Shown here: positions 42,025 through 50,115 of the stretch, piece by piece
How the letters are laid out: the number at the start of each line of letters is the position of its first letter
Position numbering within the stretch: the first letter of the stretch is position 1
NCBI GenBank assembly: GCA_009692555.1
Contig: SHYY01000012.1
Coordinates: 1-59,444 of the forward strand
DNA from: Myxococcales bacterium
Lineage (GTDB): Bacteria > Myxococcota_A > Polyangia > Palsa-1104 > SHYY01
Length of the DNA stretch: 59,444 nt
Direction of reading: 5' to 3'
Translations under genes and position numbers: made by a program
Notes under the pieces: model-generated
What the model was told of the DNA's origin: nothing
Seen by the model: the letters and a program-made list of their open reading frames with translations, nothing else
Database searches by the model: none

Positions 42025-43197
42025 TCAATCGAACGCGGAGAGGCCGGTGATGTCCTGCCCGAGGATCAGGGTGTGGATGTGATCGGTGCCCTCGTAGGTG
42101 AACACCGACTCGAGGTTGCACATGTGGCGGCCCGCCTGGTACTCGTCGGTGACGCCGTTGGCGCCGAGCAGGTCGCGCGCATTCCGCGCCGCATGGAGCG
42201 CGATCCGCACGTTGTGGCGCTTGGCCATCGACACCTGCTGCGCCCGCGCCTTGCCCGCTTCCTTCAGCCGCCCGAGGCGCCACGCCAGGAGCTGCGCGTT
42301 GGTGATGTCCTCGAGCATGTCGACCAGCTTGAGCTGCACCAGCTGGTAGCCGGCGATCGGGCGCGCGAACTGGACGCGGTCGCGGGTGTAGCGGAGCGCC
42401 TCGTCGTAGCAGGCCATCGCCGCGCCGATGGCGCCCCAGGCGATCCCGTAGCGCGCCTGATTCAGGCACGAGAGCGGCGACTTGAGGCCGCCCGAGCCGG
42501 GAAGGAGCGCGCTTTGCGGCACCTCGCAGTCCTCGAAGATCAGCTCCGAGGTCACCGAGGCGCGCAGCGAGAACTTGCCCTCGATGTCGCGGGTGGTGAA
42601 GCCCTTCGTCCCGCGCTCGACGAGGAAGCCGCGGATGGGCGCCTCCGGCTCGTCGGTGCGCGCCCACACCACCGCCACGTCGGCCAGGCCGCCCGAGGTG
42701 ATCCAGCGCTTCTCGCCGCTGATCACGTAGCCCGAGCCGGTGCGCTTCGCGACGGTGCGCATCCCGGACGGGTTGGAGCCGAAGTCGGGCTCGGTGAGGC
42801 CGAAGCAGCCGATCGCACGGCCGGCCGCCATCTCGGGCAGCCAGCGCTGCTTCTGCTCCTCGGAGCCGAAGGCGTGGATCGGGTACATCACCAGCGAGCC
42901 CTGCACCGACGCGAAGGAGCGGAAGCCGGAGTCGCAGCGCTCGAGCTCCTGCATGATCAGGCCGTAGGCGACCGGGCCGAGGCCGGCGCAGCCGTAGCCG
43001 TGGAGCGACGCGCCGAGCGCACCGAGGGCGCCGAGGCGGCCCGGCAGCTCGCGGGGGAAGGTGCCGTGGCGGAAGTGGCCGGCGACGATCGGCATCAGCT
43101 CCTCGTCGACGAAGCGGCGGAAGGTGTCGCGGACGAGGCGCTCCTCCTCGGTGAGCAGCTCGTCGAGCGCGTAGTAGTCGACTCCGTGGAATGCCAT
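42025..43197 (-). CDS. acyl-CoA dehydrogenase, glutaryl-CoA dehydrogenase-like
   Basis: 390 residues, full-length flavin acyl-CoA dehydrogenase. CFGLTEPDFGSNPSGM is the FAD/substrate loop, ITSGGLADVAVVWAR follows, ARYGIAWGAIGAAMACYDEA and YTRDRVQFARPIAGYQL are the C-terminal domain, and VFTYEGTDHIHTLILGQDIT carries the catalytic Glu. This last motif plus the FRSFASVQGSLVMYPI segment fit glutaryl-CoA dehydrogenases best. These oxidise and decarboxylate glutaryl-CoA to crotonyl-CoA in Lys/Trp breakdown. No other pathway gene is nearby, so the substrate is inferred. Confidence 0.88.
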   Translation of the reverse strand: MAFHGVDYYALDELLTEEERLVRDTFRRFVDEELMPIVAGHFRHGTFPRELPGRLGALGALGASLHGYGCAGLGPVAYGLIMQELERCDSGFRSFASVQGSLVMYPIHAFGSEEQKQRWLPEMAAGRAIGCFGLTEPDFGSNPSGMRTVAKRTGSGYVISGEKRWITSGGLADVAVVWARTDEPEAPIRGFLVERGTKGFTTRDIEGKFSLRASVTSELIFEDCEVPQSALLPGSGGLKSPLSCLNQARYGIAWGAIGAAMACYDEALRYTRDRVQFARPIAGYQLVQLKLVDMLEDITNAQLLAWRLGRLKEAGKARAQQVSMAKRHNVRIALHAARNARDLLGANGVTDEYQAGRHMCNLESVFTYEGTDHIHTLILGQDITGLSAFD

Positions 43198-43367
43198 GCA
43201 CGATCGATAACACAGTCCCCGGCCCCAGGGGACGCCTTGGTGCCGCCTGCGGCGGGTCGATGAGGCTCAGTCCCCGCGACGTGGGGGTGATCCTGGTCAA
43301 GGCGGGCGCTGAAGCGATGGGGCCGCAAACTGGCGGGGTGGGCGCCGCTTTGTATACTTCCCCGCGG

Positions 43368-45557
43368 ATGCGCTTCGTCCTGGTGGGGCTCCTGCTGCTG
43401 GCTTCCGTCGCCTCGTCGGCGGCGAAGGCCCCCAGGGCACGGCACGCGCCGTCGGTGAGGAGGCTCCTCAAGGCCACCCGGGGAGCGCCGGGGGCGAGCG
43501 CGGCCGAGGTGGCGCGGCTCGGGCGCGGCTACCGGTTGTTCGTCGGCGCCGACTATGCTGCAGCGCAAGAAGAGCTGACGCCGCTGGCCGCGTCGAAGCT
43601 CCGCAACCGCGACCTCGCGCTCTACCTCCTCGCCGAGAGCGAGGCGCTCACCGGGGCAACCGCTGCGGGGCTGGGCCACTTCCTTCAGGTTGCTGCGATG
43701 CAGCAGAGCCGGATGGCCGCGCCGGCGAAGGCGCGCGCCGCCGACCTGGCGTTCGATCTCGGGCGCTATCGCGAGGCGAAGGCGGGGTACACCGCGGCGC
43801 AGAAGAGCGTCGGACCGTCGGTGGATGCGGCGGTGATCCACTTCCGCCTCGCCCGGATCGAGGAGCTGACCGCGCGCGCGCCGACGGCGGCGACGAAGCG
43901 GAGGCTCGCCGAGCTGTACAAAAGAGTGTACATCGAGTACCCGGCCCACCCGCTCGCCGAGCGCGCCCTCGGGCGGATGAAGGAGGTCGATCCGTCGCTG
44001 GCGATCGCCGACCGCGACCGGGTGACTCGGGCGCGCCTCCTCACCGCGGCGCGGCAGTGGCAGCGCGCGCTCGACGAGCTGGCCCGGGTGCCGGCGGACG
44101 CGCCGCCCGAGGTGCGCGACGAGGCGGACTACTGGATCGGCACGACGCACTTCAAGATGCGCCACGGCTACGACGTCGCGGCTGCGATGCTGCTGGCGGT
44201 GGCGCCGCGGCTCTCCGGCGACCGCAAGCTGGAGGCGCTGTTCCACGGTGCGCGGGCCTTCAGCCGCGACGACCAGGACGATCGGGCGGTGGCCGGCTAC
44301 CGCGATCTGGTGGCGCGCTTTCCGCACGCCAGGCAGGCGCCGGAGGCGTCGTTCCTCGTCGGGTGGCTCGACTACAACCGCGGCCGCTACCAGGAGGCGC
44401 AGCCCTCCTTCGAGGAGACGCTCAAGCGCTACGGCAGCTCGGCGTTTGGCGACGACGCGCGCTGGTACCTCGGCCTGTCGCGCTGGTTCGCCGGCGACGT
44501 GCCGGGGGCGCTCCTCGACTTCTCGCGATGCGCGCTCCGCGGTGGGGCGCTCGACGGGGGCAAGGGGCGCTACTGGAAAGGCCGGGCGCTCGACAGACTG
44601 GGGCGCGCGCCCGAGGCGGTCACCGTCTGGCGGCAGCTGGTGACCGATTTTCCGCTCACCTACTACGCGCTCCTGGCGCGGACGCGGCTGCGCGAGCGCG
44701 GGGTGGAGGTGGGCGCGATGGGGGACGCCGAGAAGCGCCCGGTGAGCGCGCTCGGTGCGGTGGACGAGGCGCTGGCAGAAGACCCGGCGATCGCCGCCGC
44801 CGATGAGCTCCTGGCCGCCGGCCTGGGGGTCGAGGCGGGCGTGGTGCTCGACGCTGGCGACGGCGCGCTGATCCAGAAATACGGGGCGGCCCGGGCGGTG
44901 CCGATCCTGCTCGACCGCTACATTCGCGCCGAGAATTTTCATCGCGTCCACCGCCTCGCCGAGGCCCACTCGGGCGGCGCGCTGCAGCGGGACCCCCACA
45001 CCCAGCCCGCCGCCCTCGGCTGGTGGAAGCACGTCTACCCGCTCGCCTGGCGCGCGCTGGTCGAGAAGCACGGGCCATCGGGCAGCAACCCGCCGTACTA
45101 TCTCTACACGATCATGCAAAAGGAGTCGGCCTACAACCCGCACGACGTCAGCTACGCCGACGCGATCGGGCTCCTGCAGATGATCCCACCGACGAGCCGG
45201 AGGGTGGCGGAGCGGATCGGCCGCACCTACACCGACGACCTGCTCTACGACCCCGACGGCAACATCCAGTTCGGCGCCTGGTACATCGGGCACCTGCTGG
45301 AGAAGTTCAAGGGGCAGATCCCGATCGGCGCGGGGAGCTACAACGCGGGTCCGAAGGCGATGATGCGCTGGCTGAAGAAGAGCGGCGACCGCCCCCTGGA
45401 CGAGTTCATCGAGCTGTGCGCCTATACGCAGACGCGCGAGTACATGAAGAAGGCGCTCGACATCTACGCGCGCTACCTCTACCTCTACGGGCAGCAGGAT
45501 TTTTTCCCCGCGGCGGCAGTGGACGCGAAGTACCTTGAGAACGATCTCGACTACTGA
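43368..45557 (+). CDS. soluble lytic murein transglycosylase (Slt70-like)
   Basis: 729 residues from ATG 43368; a longer frame to 43191 lacks any signal peptide. A signal peptide (MRFVLVGLLLLASVASSA) precedes ~500 residues of TPR-like helical repeats (ARFPHARQAPEASFLVGWLD, GRYQEAQPSFEETLKRYGSS). A C-terminal lysozyme-like domain carries catalytic Glu586 in TIMQKESAYNPHDVS, then AIGLLQMIPPTSRRVA and IGAGSYNAGPKAMMRWL. It cleaves glycan strands to 1,6-anhydromuropeptides in the periplasm. A possible -10 box TATACT lies ~10 bases upstream of the start. Confidence 0.92.
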   Translation: MRFVLVGLLLLASVASSAAKAPRARHAPSVRRLLKATRGAPGASAAEVARLGRGYRLFVGADYAAAQEELTPLAASKLRNRDLALYLLAESEALTGATAAGLGHFLQVAAMQQSRMAAPAKARAADLAFDLGRYREAKAGYTAAQKSVGPSVDAAVIHFRLARIEELTARAPTAATKRRLAELYKRVYIEYPAHPLAERALGRMKEVDPSLAIADRDRVTRARLLTAARQWQRALDELARVPADAPPEVRDEADYWIGTTHFKMRHGYDVAAAMLLAVAPRLSGDRKLEALFHGARAFSRDDQDDRAVAGYRDLVARFPHARQAPEASFLVGWLDYNRGRYQEAQPSFEETLKRYGSSAFGDDARWYLGLSRWFAGDVPGALLDFSRCALRGGALDGGKGRYWKGRALDRLGRAPEAVTVWRQLVTDFPLTYYALLARTRLRERGVEVGAMGDAEKRPVSALGAVDEALAEDPAIAAADELLAAGLGVEAGVVLDAGDGALIQKYGAARAVPILLDRYIRAENFHRVHRLAEAHSGGALQRDPHTQPAALGWWKHVYPLAWRALVEKHGPSGSNPPYYLYTIMQKESAYNPHDVSYADAIGLLQMIPPTSRRVAERIGRTYTDDLLYDPDGNIQFGAWYIGHLLEKFKGQIPIGAGSYNAGPKAMMRWLKKSGDRPLDEFIELCAYTQTREYMKKALDIYARYLYLYGQQDFFPAAAVDAKYLENDLDY

Positions 45558-45571
45558 GTGAGGGAGACGAC

Positions 45572-45796
45572 ATGAGGATCAAAGGCAAGGTGGAACGCTC
45601 GGATCTCGAAGGCGGGTACTTCACGTTCAGCGACGGGAAGGAGACCTACAAGCTGGAGGGCGGAGGCAAGGACCTGCTGGCGGTGGGGGTCGCGGCGGAG
45701 GTGGAGGGCAAGGTGAAGAAGGACGGGATGGGGATCGGCTTCGGGATGCCGGTGCTGAAGGTGAAGTCGTACAAGATCCTCGCCGGCTCGAACTGA
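45572..45796 (+). CDS. small beta-rich protein of unknown function
   Basis: 74 residues, start with GGGAG upstream, 14 bases after the transglycosylase. The sequence (KGKVERSDLEGGYFTFSDGK, ETYKLEG, GVAAEVEGKVKK, MPVLKVKSYKIL) reads as five short strands, an OB-fold-like small domain of the kind found in DUF5818-like proteins. No signal peptide. No function is proposed. Confidence 0.65.
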   Translation: MRIKGKVERSDLEGGYFTFSDGKETYKLEGGGKDLLAVGVAAEVEGKVKKDGMGIGFGMPVLKVKSYKILAGSN

Positions 45797-45809
45797 TTCC
45801 AGAAACGAG

Positions 45810-47462
45810 CTACTCGACGGAGGCCTTCTGGCCCTCCTTGAGCTGCTCGGTGGGGTTCTGGACGACCTGATCGCCGGCGCGGACGCCGAGGCTGACGAAC
45901 GCGTCGGTGGCGCTGCGCTCGAGGACCGTCACCGGGCGCGCGCGGAGCACCCCGCCCTCGAGCACAAACACCTGCACCTCGCCCTCGGGCGTCGTCATCA
46001 CCGAGCCGAGCGGCAGCATGATCACGTTCGGCACCTTGGCGCGCACCAGCAGCACGGCGTCGCCGGCCTTGATCGTCCCGCCGGCGTCGTCGAGCAGCTC
46101 CACCTTGACCGTGCTCCCGTTGACGTCGAGCACCTTGGCGGTCGCCGACGCGGAGCCGCCGGTCTCGGGGACCACCGCCGCGGCGCTGCCGGCCTTGATC
46201 CCGGCCGCGTCGGTCGCGATGAGATTGAAGTCGACGGTGGTGCGCTTGTCGGCGAGCTTGACCGCCGCATCGCCCGCGTTCACCGCGCTGCCGGCGGTGA
46301 CCATCACCTCGGCGATCGTGCCCGGGCCGGTCGCCACCAGACGCACCTTCGTCGCCCGCGCCTCGAGGTCGGCGATCCGCTTGCGCTTTTCGGCCAGCTT
46401 CTCCTCGTTCTTCTTGACCTCGGCGAGGTTGTTCTTCGCCTGCGCCGCCTTGAGCTGGGCGGCGTAGAAGCTCTCGCGCTCGTGGGTGTCGGCCAGCTCC
46501 TTCTCGATCGCCGCCGCGCCGTCGAGCCTTGCGACGGTGGTGCCCTCCTTGACCTCGTTGCCGGCGACCATCACGTCGGCCACCTTGCCGGCCTCGCCGA
46601 ACGAGAGCACCAGCCCCTCCGCTTTCCCGACGGTGGCCTTGCCATCGTAGGTCTTCACGAACTCCTTCGCCGCGGGAGCCGCCGAGACCTTGACCCTGGC
46701 CGCCTCCATGCCCGGGGCGATCAGGAAGTCGTAGACCAGGTAGCCGCCGGCGCCGAGGAGGAACAGCAGCAGCACCCACACCACGCCGCTCGACCGCTTC
46801 TCGGTGCCGCCATCGATCGGGGCCACCGGTACCGTCGGTGAGATGAGCTGCACGGCGGGCCGCTGCGCCTCCACATCGGGCTCAATCTGCATCGTCGAGG
46901 CAGCGGGGCGGTCCGGCTCGCGCGGTCCATCGGTCAGCACCAGCGACGGGTGGAGCGGCGTCGGGGCGGGAAGCGGCACCTCGGCGGTGATTGGCCGCGC
47001 GATCGGCGGCGGCGCGATGGGGGCGGTGGGCGGTTCGGGCGCTACGGGGCCGGAATCGAGCTCGATCGCGTCCATGTCGAGCTGCATCGTCGGCTCGGGG
47101 GTCGAGACCCTCGCGGCTGGTGACGGCGGAGGTGGCGCGACCGCGGCCATCGGTTCGGTGGGACGGACCGCCACCCCGCGCCCGAAGGCGGCGCTGTCAT
47201 GGGTCTCGACGAAGCCCAGCTTGTCGAGCTTGCCGGCGAACGCGATCAGGTCGTGGGCCGAGGTGGTGAAGCCGAAGCGCTGGTGGGCCCAGGTGGCCAC
47301 CTCCGACGGGGAAGACCCCGCCAGGCGCTCCGCGATCAGCCACTCGAAGTCATAGAGCCGCATCGACTCGCCGGAGCGGGGATCGCTCACGTCCACGTAG
47401 GAAACCCCCGCCTCTTCCACCGGCGTCGCCTTCAGCTCCTTCCGGATCCGCAGAGTCGTCAC
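45810..47462 (-). CDS. membrane fusion (HlyD/RND adaptor-like) protein with PqqD-like N-terminal domain
   Basis: 550 residues. Residues 1-~95 (SYVDVSDPRSGESMRLYDFE, then FGFTTSAHDLIAFAGKLDKL) match the PqqD/RRE winged-helix pattern that binds peptides. A ~140-residue Pro/Ala linker leads to one membrane helix (VVWVLLLFLLGAGGYLVYDF, ~230-250). A periplasmic HlyD-type part follows, with two lipoyl half motifs, a coiled-coil hairpin (AAQLKAAQAKNNLAEVKKNE) and beta-barrel strands up to VVQNPTEQLKEGQKASVE. No transporter partner is adjacent. It begins 4 bases after mglA and is probably in the mglBA operon. Confidence 0.8.
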   Translation of the reverse strand: MTTLRIRKELKATPVEEAGVSYVDVSDPRSGESMRLYDFEWLIAERLAGSSPSEVATWAHQRFGFTTSAHDLIAFAGKLDKLGFVETHDSAAFGRGVAVRPTEPMAAVAPPPPSPAARVSTPEPTMQLDMDAIELDSGPVAPEPPTAPIAPPPIARPITAEVPLPAPTPLHPSLVLTDGPREPDRPAASTMQIEPDVEAQRPAVQLISPTVPVAPIDGGTEKRSSGVVWVLLLFLLGAGGYLVYDFLIAPGMEAARVKVSAAPAAKEFVKTYDGKATVGKAEGLVLSFGEAGKVADVMVAGNEVKEGTTVARLDGAAAIEKELADTHERESFYAAQLKAAQAKNNLAEVKKNEEKLAEKRKRIADLEARATKVRLVATGPGTIAEVMVTAGSAVNAGDAAVKLADKRTTVDFNLIATDAAGIKAGSAAAVVPETGGSASATAKVLDVNGSTVKVELLDDAGGTIKAGDAVLLVRAKVPNVIMLPLGSVMTTPEGEVQVFVLEGGVLRARPVTVLERSATDAFVSLGVRAGDQVVQNPTEQLKEGQKASVE

Positions 47463-47465
47463 GTT

Positions 47466-48053
47466 TCACCCGCCTCGCTTGAGTTCCGTCAGCACGAGCT
47501 TCGCCACCGCCTTCAGCGTGTCGAACACCCCGATCCCCGTCGTCGCCACTGCCTCGTACTCCGGCACGTTGGTCGGGTTCAAGAGCTTCTTCAGCTCCGG
47601 CAGGGGGCTGACGTTGGGCAGGTCCCGCTTGTTGTACTGAACCACGTACGCGATCTTGTCCAGGTTGTAGCCCTGGTCCGCCAGGTTGGTCCTCAGGTTG
47701 TCCAGCGACTCGATGTTCGCCTCGATGCGCTCCACCTGCGAGTCGGCGCAGAAGACCACGCCGTCGACCCCCTTCAGGATCAGCTTCCGGCTGGCGTCGT
47801 AGAACACCTGGCCGGGGACGGTGTAGAGGTGGAACCGCGTCTTGAAGCCGCGGATCTCGCCGAGGCTGAGCGGCAGGAAGTCGAAGAAGAGCGTCCGCTC
47901 GGTCTCGGTGGCGAGGGAGATCATCTTCCCCTTCGCCTCGGGGTTGGTCTTGTTGTAGATGTACTGGAGGTTGGTCGTCTTGCCGCACAGACCAGGCCCG
48001 TAGTACACGATTTTGCAGTTGATTTCGCGCGAGCTGTAGTTGATGAAGCTCAT
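47466..48053 (-). CDS. mglA: MglA, Ras-like polarity GTPase
   Basis: 195 residues. YYGPGLCGKTTNLQYIYNKT is the P loop, FHLYTVPGQVFYDASRKLIL the switch II region with the MglA-specific Thr (TVPGQ instead of DTAGQ), and VQYNKRDLP the guanine-specificity motif. MglA-GTP marks the leading pole and drives gliding and type IV pili in Myxococcus. GGGAGAGG stands before ATG 48053. mglB lies 24 bases upstream. Sequence looks fully functional. Confidence 0.96.
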   Translation of the reverse strand: MSFINYSSREINCKIVYYGPGLCGKTTNLQYIYNKTNPEAKGKMISLATETERTLFFDFLPLSLGEIRGFKTRFHLYTVPGQVFYDASRKLILKGVDGVVFCADSQVERIEANIESLDNLRTNLADQGYNLDKIAYVVQYNKRDLPNVSPLPELKKLLNPTNVPEYEAVATTGIGVFDTLKAVAKLVLTELKRGG

Positions 48054-48077
48054 CGGCAGGCCTCTCCCGGGGGGCCC

Positions 48078-48560
48078 TTAATCATTGAAGAGGTTGTCGA
48101 TGTCGTCATCGGTGATCTCGCCGAATACCTGGGACTTGCCGCCGGAGTTCATCTTGCGGACCAGCGTCTCGAACACCACGGTCAACGCCTCGGCCGCCTT
48201 GCGCACGCGGAGGCGCACCAGGCCGAGCGACGAGCGCTGGTCGAAGAGCACCACCAGGATCGCCCGCTGCGCCACCAGCGAGATGTGGACGCTGGTCTTC
48301 TCCCCCTCGTGGAACTGCCCCGAGAACTCCTTCTCCGCGAGCAGCTTGGCGATGCCCCCGGTGGCGGCCACGTTGCCCGCGAACAGCGACGAGAGCGAGG
48401 TGATGTCGAGGTGCTCGGTCTGGCCCGAGCGCACGATCTCCTGGCCATTCTTGTCGATGACCAGGACCGCGAGGGCGTTCGAGGCACGCTGGAGCAGCTC
48501 GCAGGCCGCCTGGATCTGCTGCTGCTCCTCCTCGAACATCACCATCTGATTCCCACTCAT
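48078..48560 (-). CDS. mglB: MglB, roadblock/LC7 GTPase-activating protein
   Basis: 160 residues with a roadblock fold: ELLQRASNALAVLVIDKNGQ, SLSSLFAGNVAATGGIAKLL, HISLVAQRAILVVLFDQRSS and a C-terminal acidic tail (EITDDDIDNLFND). MglB stimulates GTP hydrolysis by MglA and marks the lagging pole in Myxococcus. GGAG precedes ATG 48560. It is the first gene of the mglB-mglA unit; a promoter must lie in 48561-48669, but none is obvious. Confidence 0.93.
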   Translation of the reverse strand: MSGNQMVMFEEEQQQIQAACELLQRASNALAVLVIDKNGQEIVRSGQTEHLDITSLSSLFAGNVAATGGIAKLLAEKEFSGQFHEGEKTSVHISLVAQRAILVVLFDQRSSLGLVRLRVRKAAEALTVVFETLVRKMNSGGKSQVFGEITDDDIDNLFND

Positions 48561-48669
48561 GCCAGGTTACTCCTTCGACACGCGACGACTGGAAGCGGCG
48601 GCTCCGGCAGACCCTAAGATCCACCCCGAATATCAGATCCCGCGCGGGGTTTCAAGTTGCTCGCGCTAC

Positions 48670-50115
48670 CTAGGGCAGCACCCGCCCGAGGGGATCGCGG
48701 TGCTGGATGCGCAGGGCAGGCTCGATGGCCTGGCGGTCGCCCACGAGGAGGATCGTCGCCTCCTCCGGGTGGAAATGGGTGGCGATCGCCCGCTGCACCT
48801 TCTCGGGGGTGAGCGCGGCCAGCGCGAGGGCGAAGCGGCGGTAGTGGTCGAGCGGGAGGCCGAGGACGAAGAGATCCCCGATCGCCCGCGCGGCGTCGCG
48901 CTGGGTCTCGAAAGCGCCGGTGACGGAGTGGATGAGCTGCTCGCGGGCGAGGGCCACCTCGTCCTCGGTCGGGGGCTCGGCGACCAGGCGGCGCAGCTCG
49001 TTCTTGAGCTCGCCCAGCGACGGGAAGGTGACGTCGGACCGGACCGCGGCGCCGCCGAACCAGCCGCTTGGCCCGCGGCGCTCCGCGATCCAGGTGCCGG
49101 CGCCGTAGGTGTAGCCATGGGCTTCGCGGAGGTTCAGGTTGAGCCGGCTGGAAAACGTCGCGCCGAGGCAGGCGTTGGCCAGCAAGAGGGCGATGTGATC
49201 GGGGTGATCGGGCGCCACCGTCGGCAGGGCGAAGCCGACCTGGGTCTGCGCGGCGGCGGGCCGATCGACGAGGACGATCCCGCCCGGCTGTTTCGCCGCA
49301 GGGGGGACGAGGATCGGTGGCGCGGCGGTCCGCGGCCACGACGATCCGAAGGCGCTCTTTTCGACCAGCGCGCGCGCCTCGGCGGCGTTGAGGTCGCCGA
49401 CCAGCACCAGGGCCGCGCCGGTCGGGCGGTAGCGGGCGGCGTGAAAGGCCACGACGTCGTCCCGGGTGAGCTTCTCGAGCGACTCCTTCGTACCGAGAGG
49501 CGGCACGCCGTAGGGGTGGCGCTCGCCGAACGCGACCGCCGCCAGAACATCCCGCAGCACCCGCGCCGGATCGTCGCTGCGCTCGAGGATTTCCGACTGC
49601 TGGCGCACCCTGGCGCGCGAGAGATCGCCCTCCCGCAGGGCGGGATGGACCACCACCTCGGCGAGCAGGGCGAGCGCCTCGGGGAGCGTGGCCTTCAGCG
49701 CGCCGAGGCCGACCCGGGCCGCGTCGGCGTCGACGGTGGCGTCGAGGTGGGCGCCCAGGGTCGCGAGGTCGTCGGCGAGCTGCAGCGCGTCACGCCGCGC
49801 GGTGCCGGACTGCAGCATCTCGACGGTGAACGCGGCCAGCCCGTCCTTGCCGGCCGGCTGAGCGGAGTGGCCCGCCGGGAGCACCGCGTCGATCACGACG
49901 TAGGGGAGATCGTGGCGCTCGTGGAGCAGGAGGGCGAGGCCGTTCGGGAGATCGATGCGCTCGATCCGCGGGGTCGGTGCGGGACGCTCGGGTCCCGGCG
50001 GTGGCGGAGTGGCCCGCCAGTCCGAACGCGGCCTGCGGGGATCGGCGCGCACCGACGAGAAAGTGCACAGCGCGACCAGCAACGGCAGCACTCGCCCGTG
50101 CGCGGTCAGGGTCAT
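48670..50115 (-). CDS. M16-family peptidase homologue without the zinc motif
   Basis: 481 residues with a signal peptide. The first domain (RIERIDLPNGLALLLHERHD, then VDAVLPAGHSAQPAGKDGLA) has AAFTVEML where active M16 enzymes have HFLEHM (HxxEH), so zinc binding is lost. The second half keeps the substrate-shaping REAHGYTYGAG (the R/Y pair). This is the arrangement of the non-catalytic partner in two-subunit M16B peptidases. It overlaps the active M16 gene upstream by ATGA, so the two are likely made as a pair in the periplasm. Confidence 0.88.
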   Translation of the reverse strand: MTLTAHGRVLPLLVALCTFSSVRADPRRPRSDWRATPPPPGPERPAPTPRIERIDLPNGLALLLHERHDLPYVVIDAVLPAGHSAQPAGKDGLAAFTVEMLQSGTARRDALQLADDLATLGAHLDATVDADAARVGLGALKATLPEALALLAEVVVHPALREGDLSRARVRQQSEILERSDDPARVLRDVLAAVAFGERHPYGVPPLGTKESLEKLTRDDVVAFHAARYRPTGAALVLVGDLNAAEARALVEKSAFGSSWPRTAAPPILVPPAAKQPGGIVLVDRPAAAQTQVGFALPTVAPDHPDHIALLLANACLGATFSSRLNLNLREAHGYTYGAGTWIAERRGPSGWFGGAAVRSDVTFPSLGELKNELRRLVAEPPTEDEVALAREQLIHSVTGAFETQRDAARAIGDLFVLGLPLDHYRRFALALAALTPEKVQRAIATHFHPEEATILLVGDRQAIEPALRIQHRDPLGRVLP

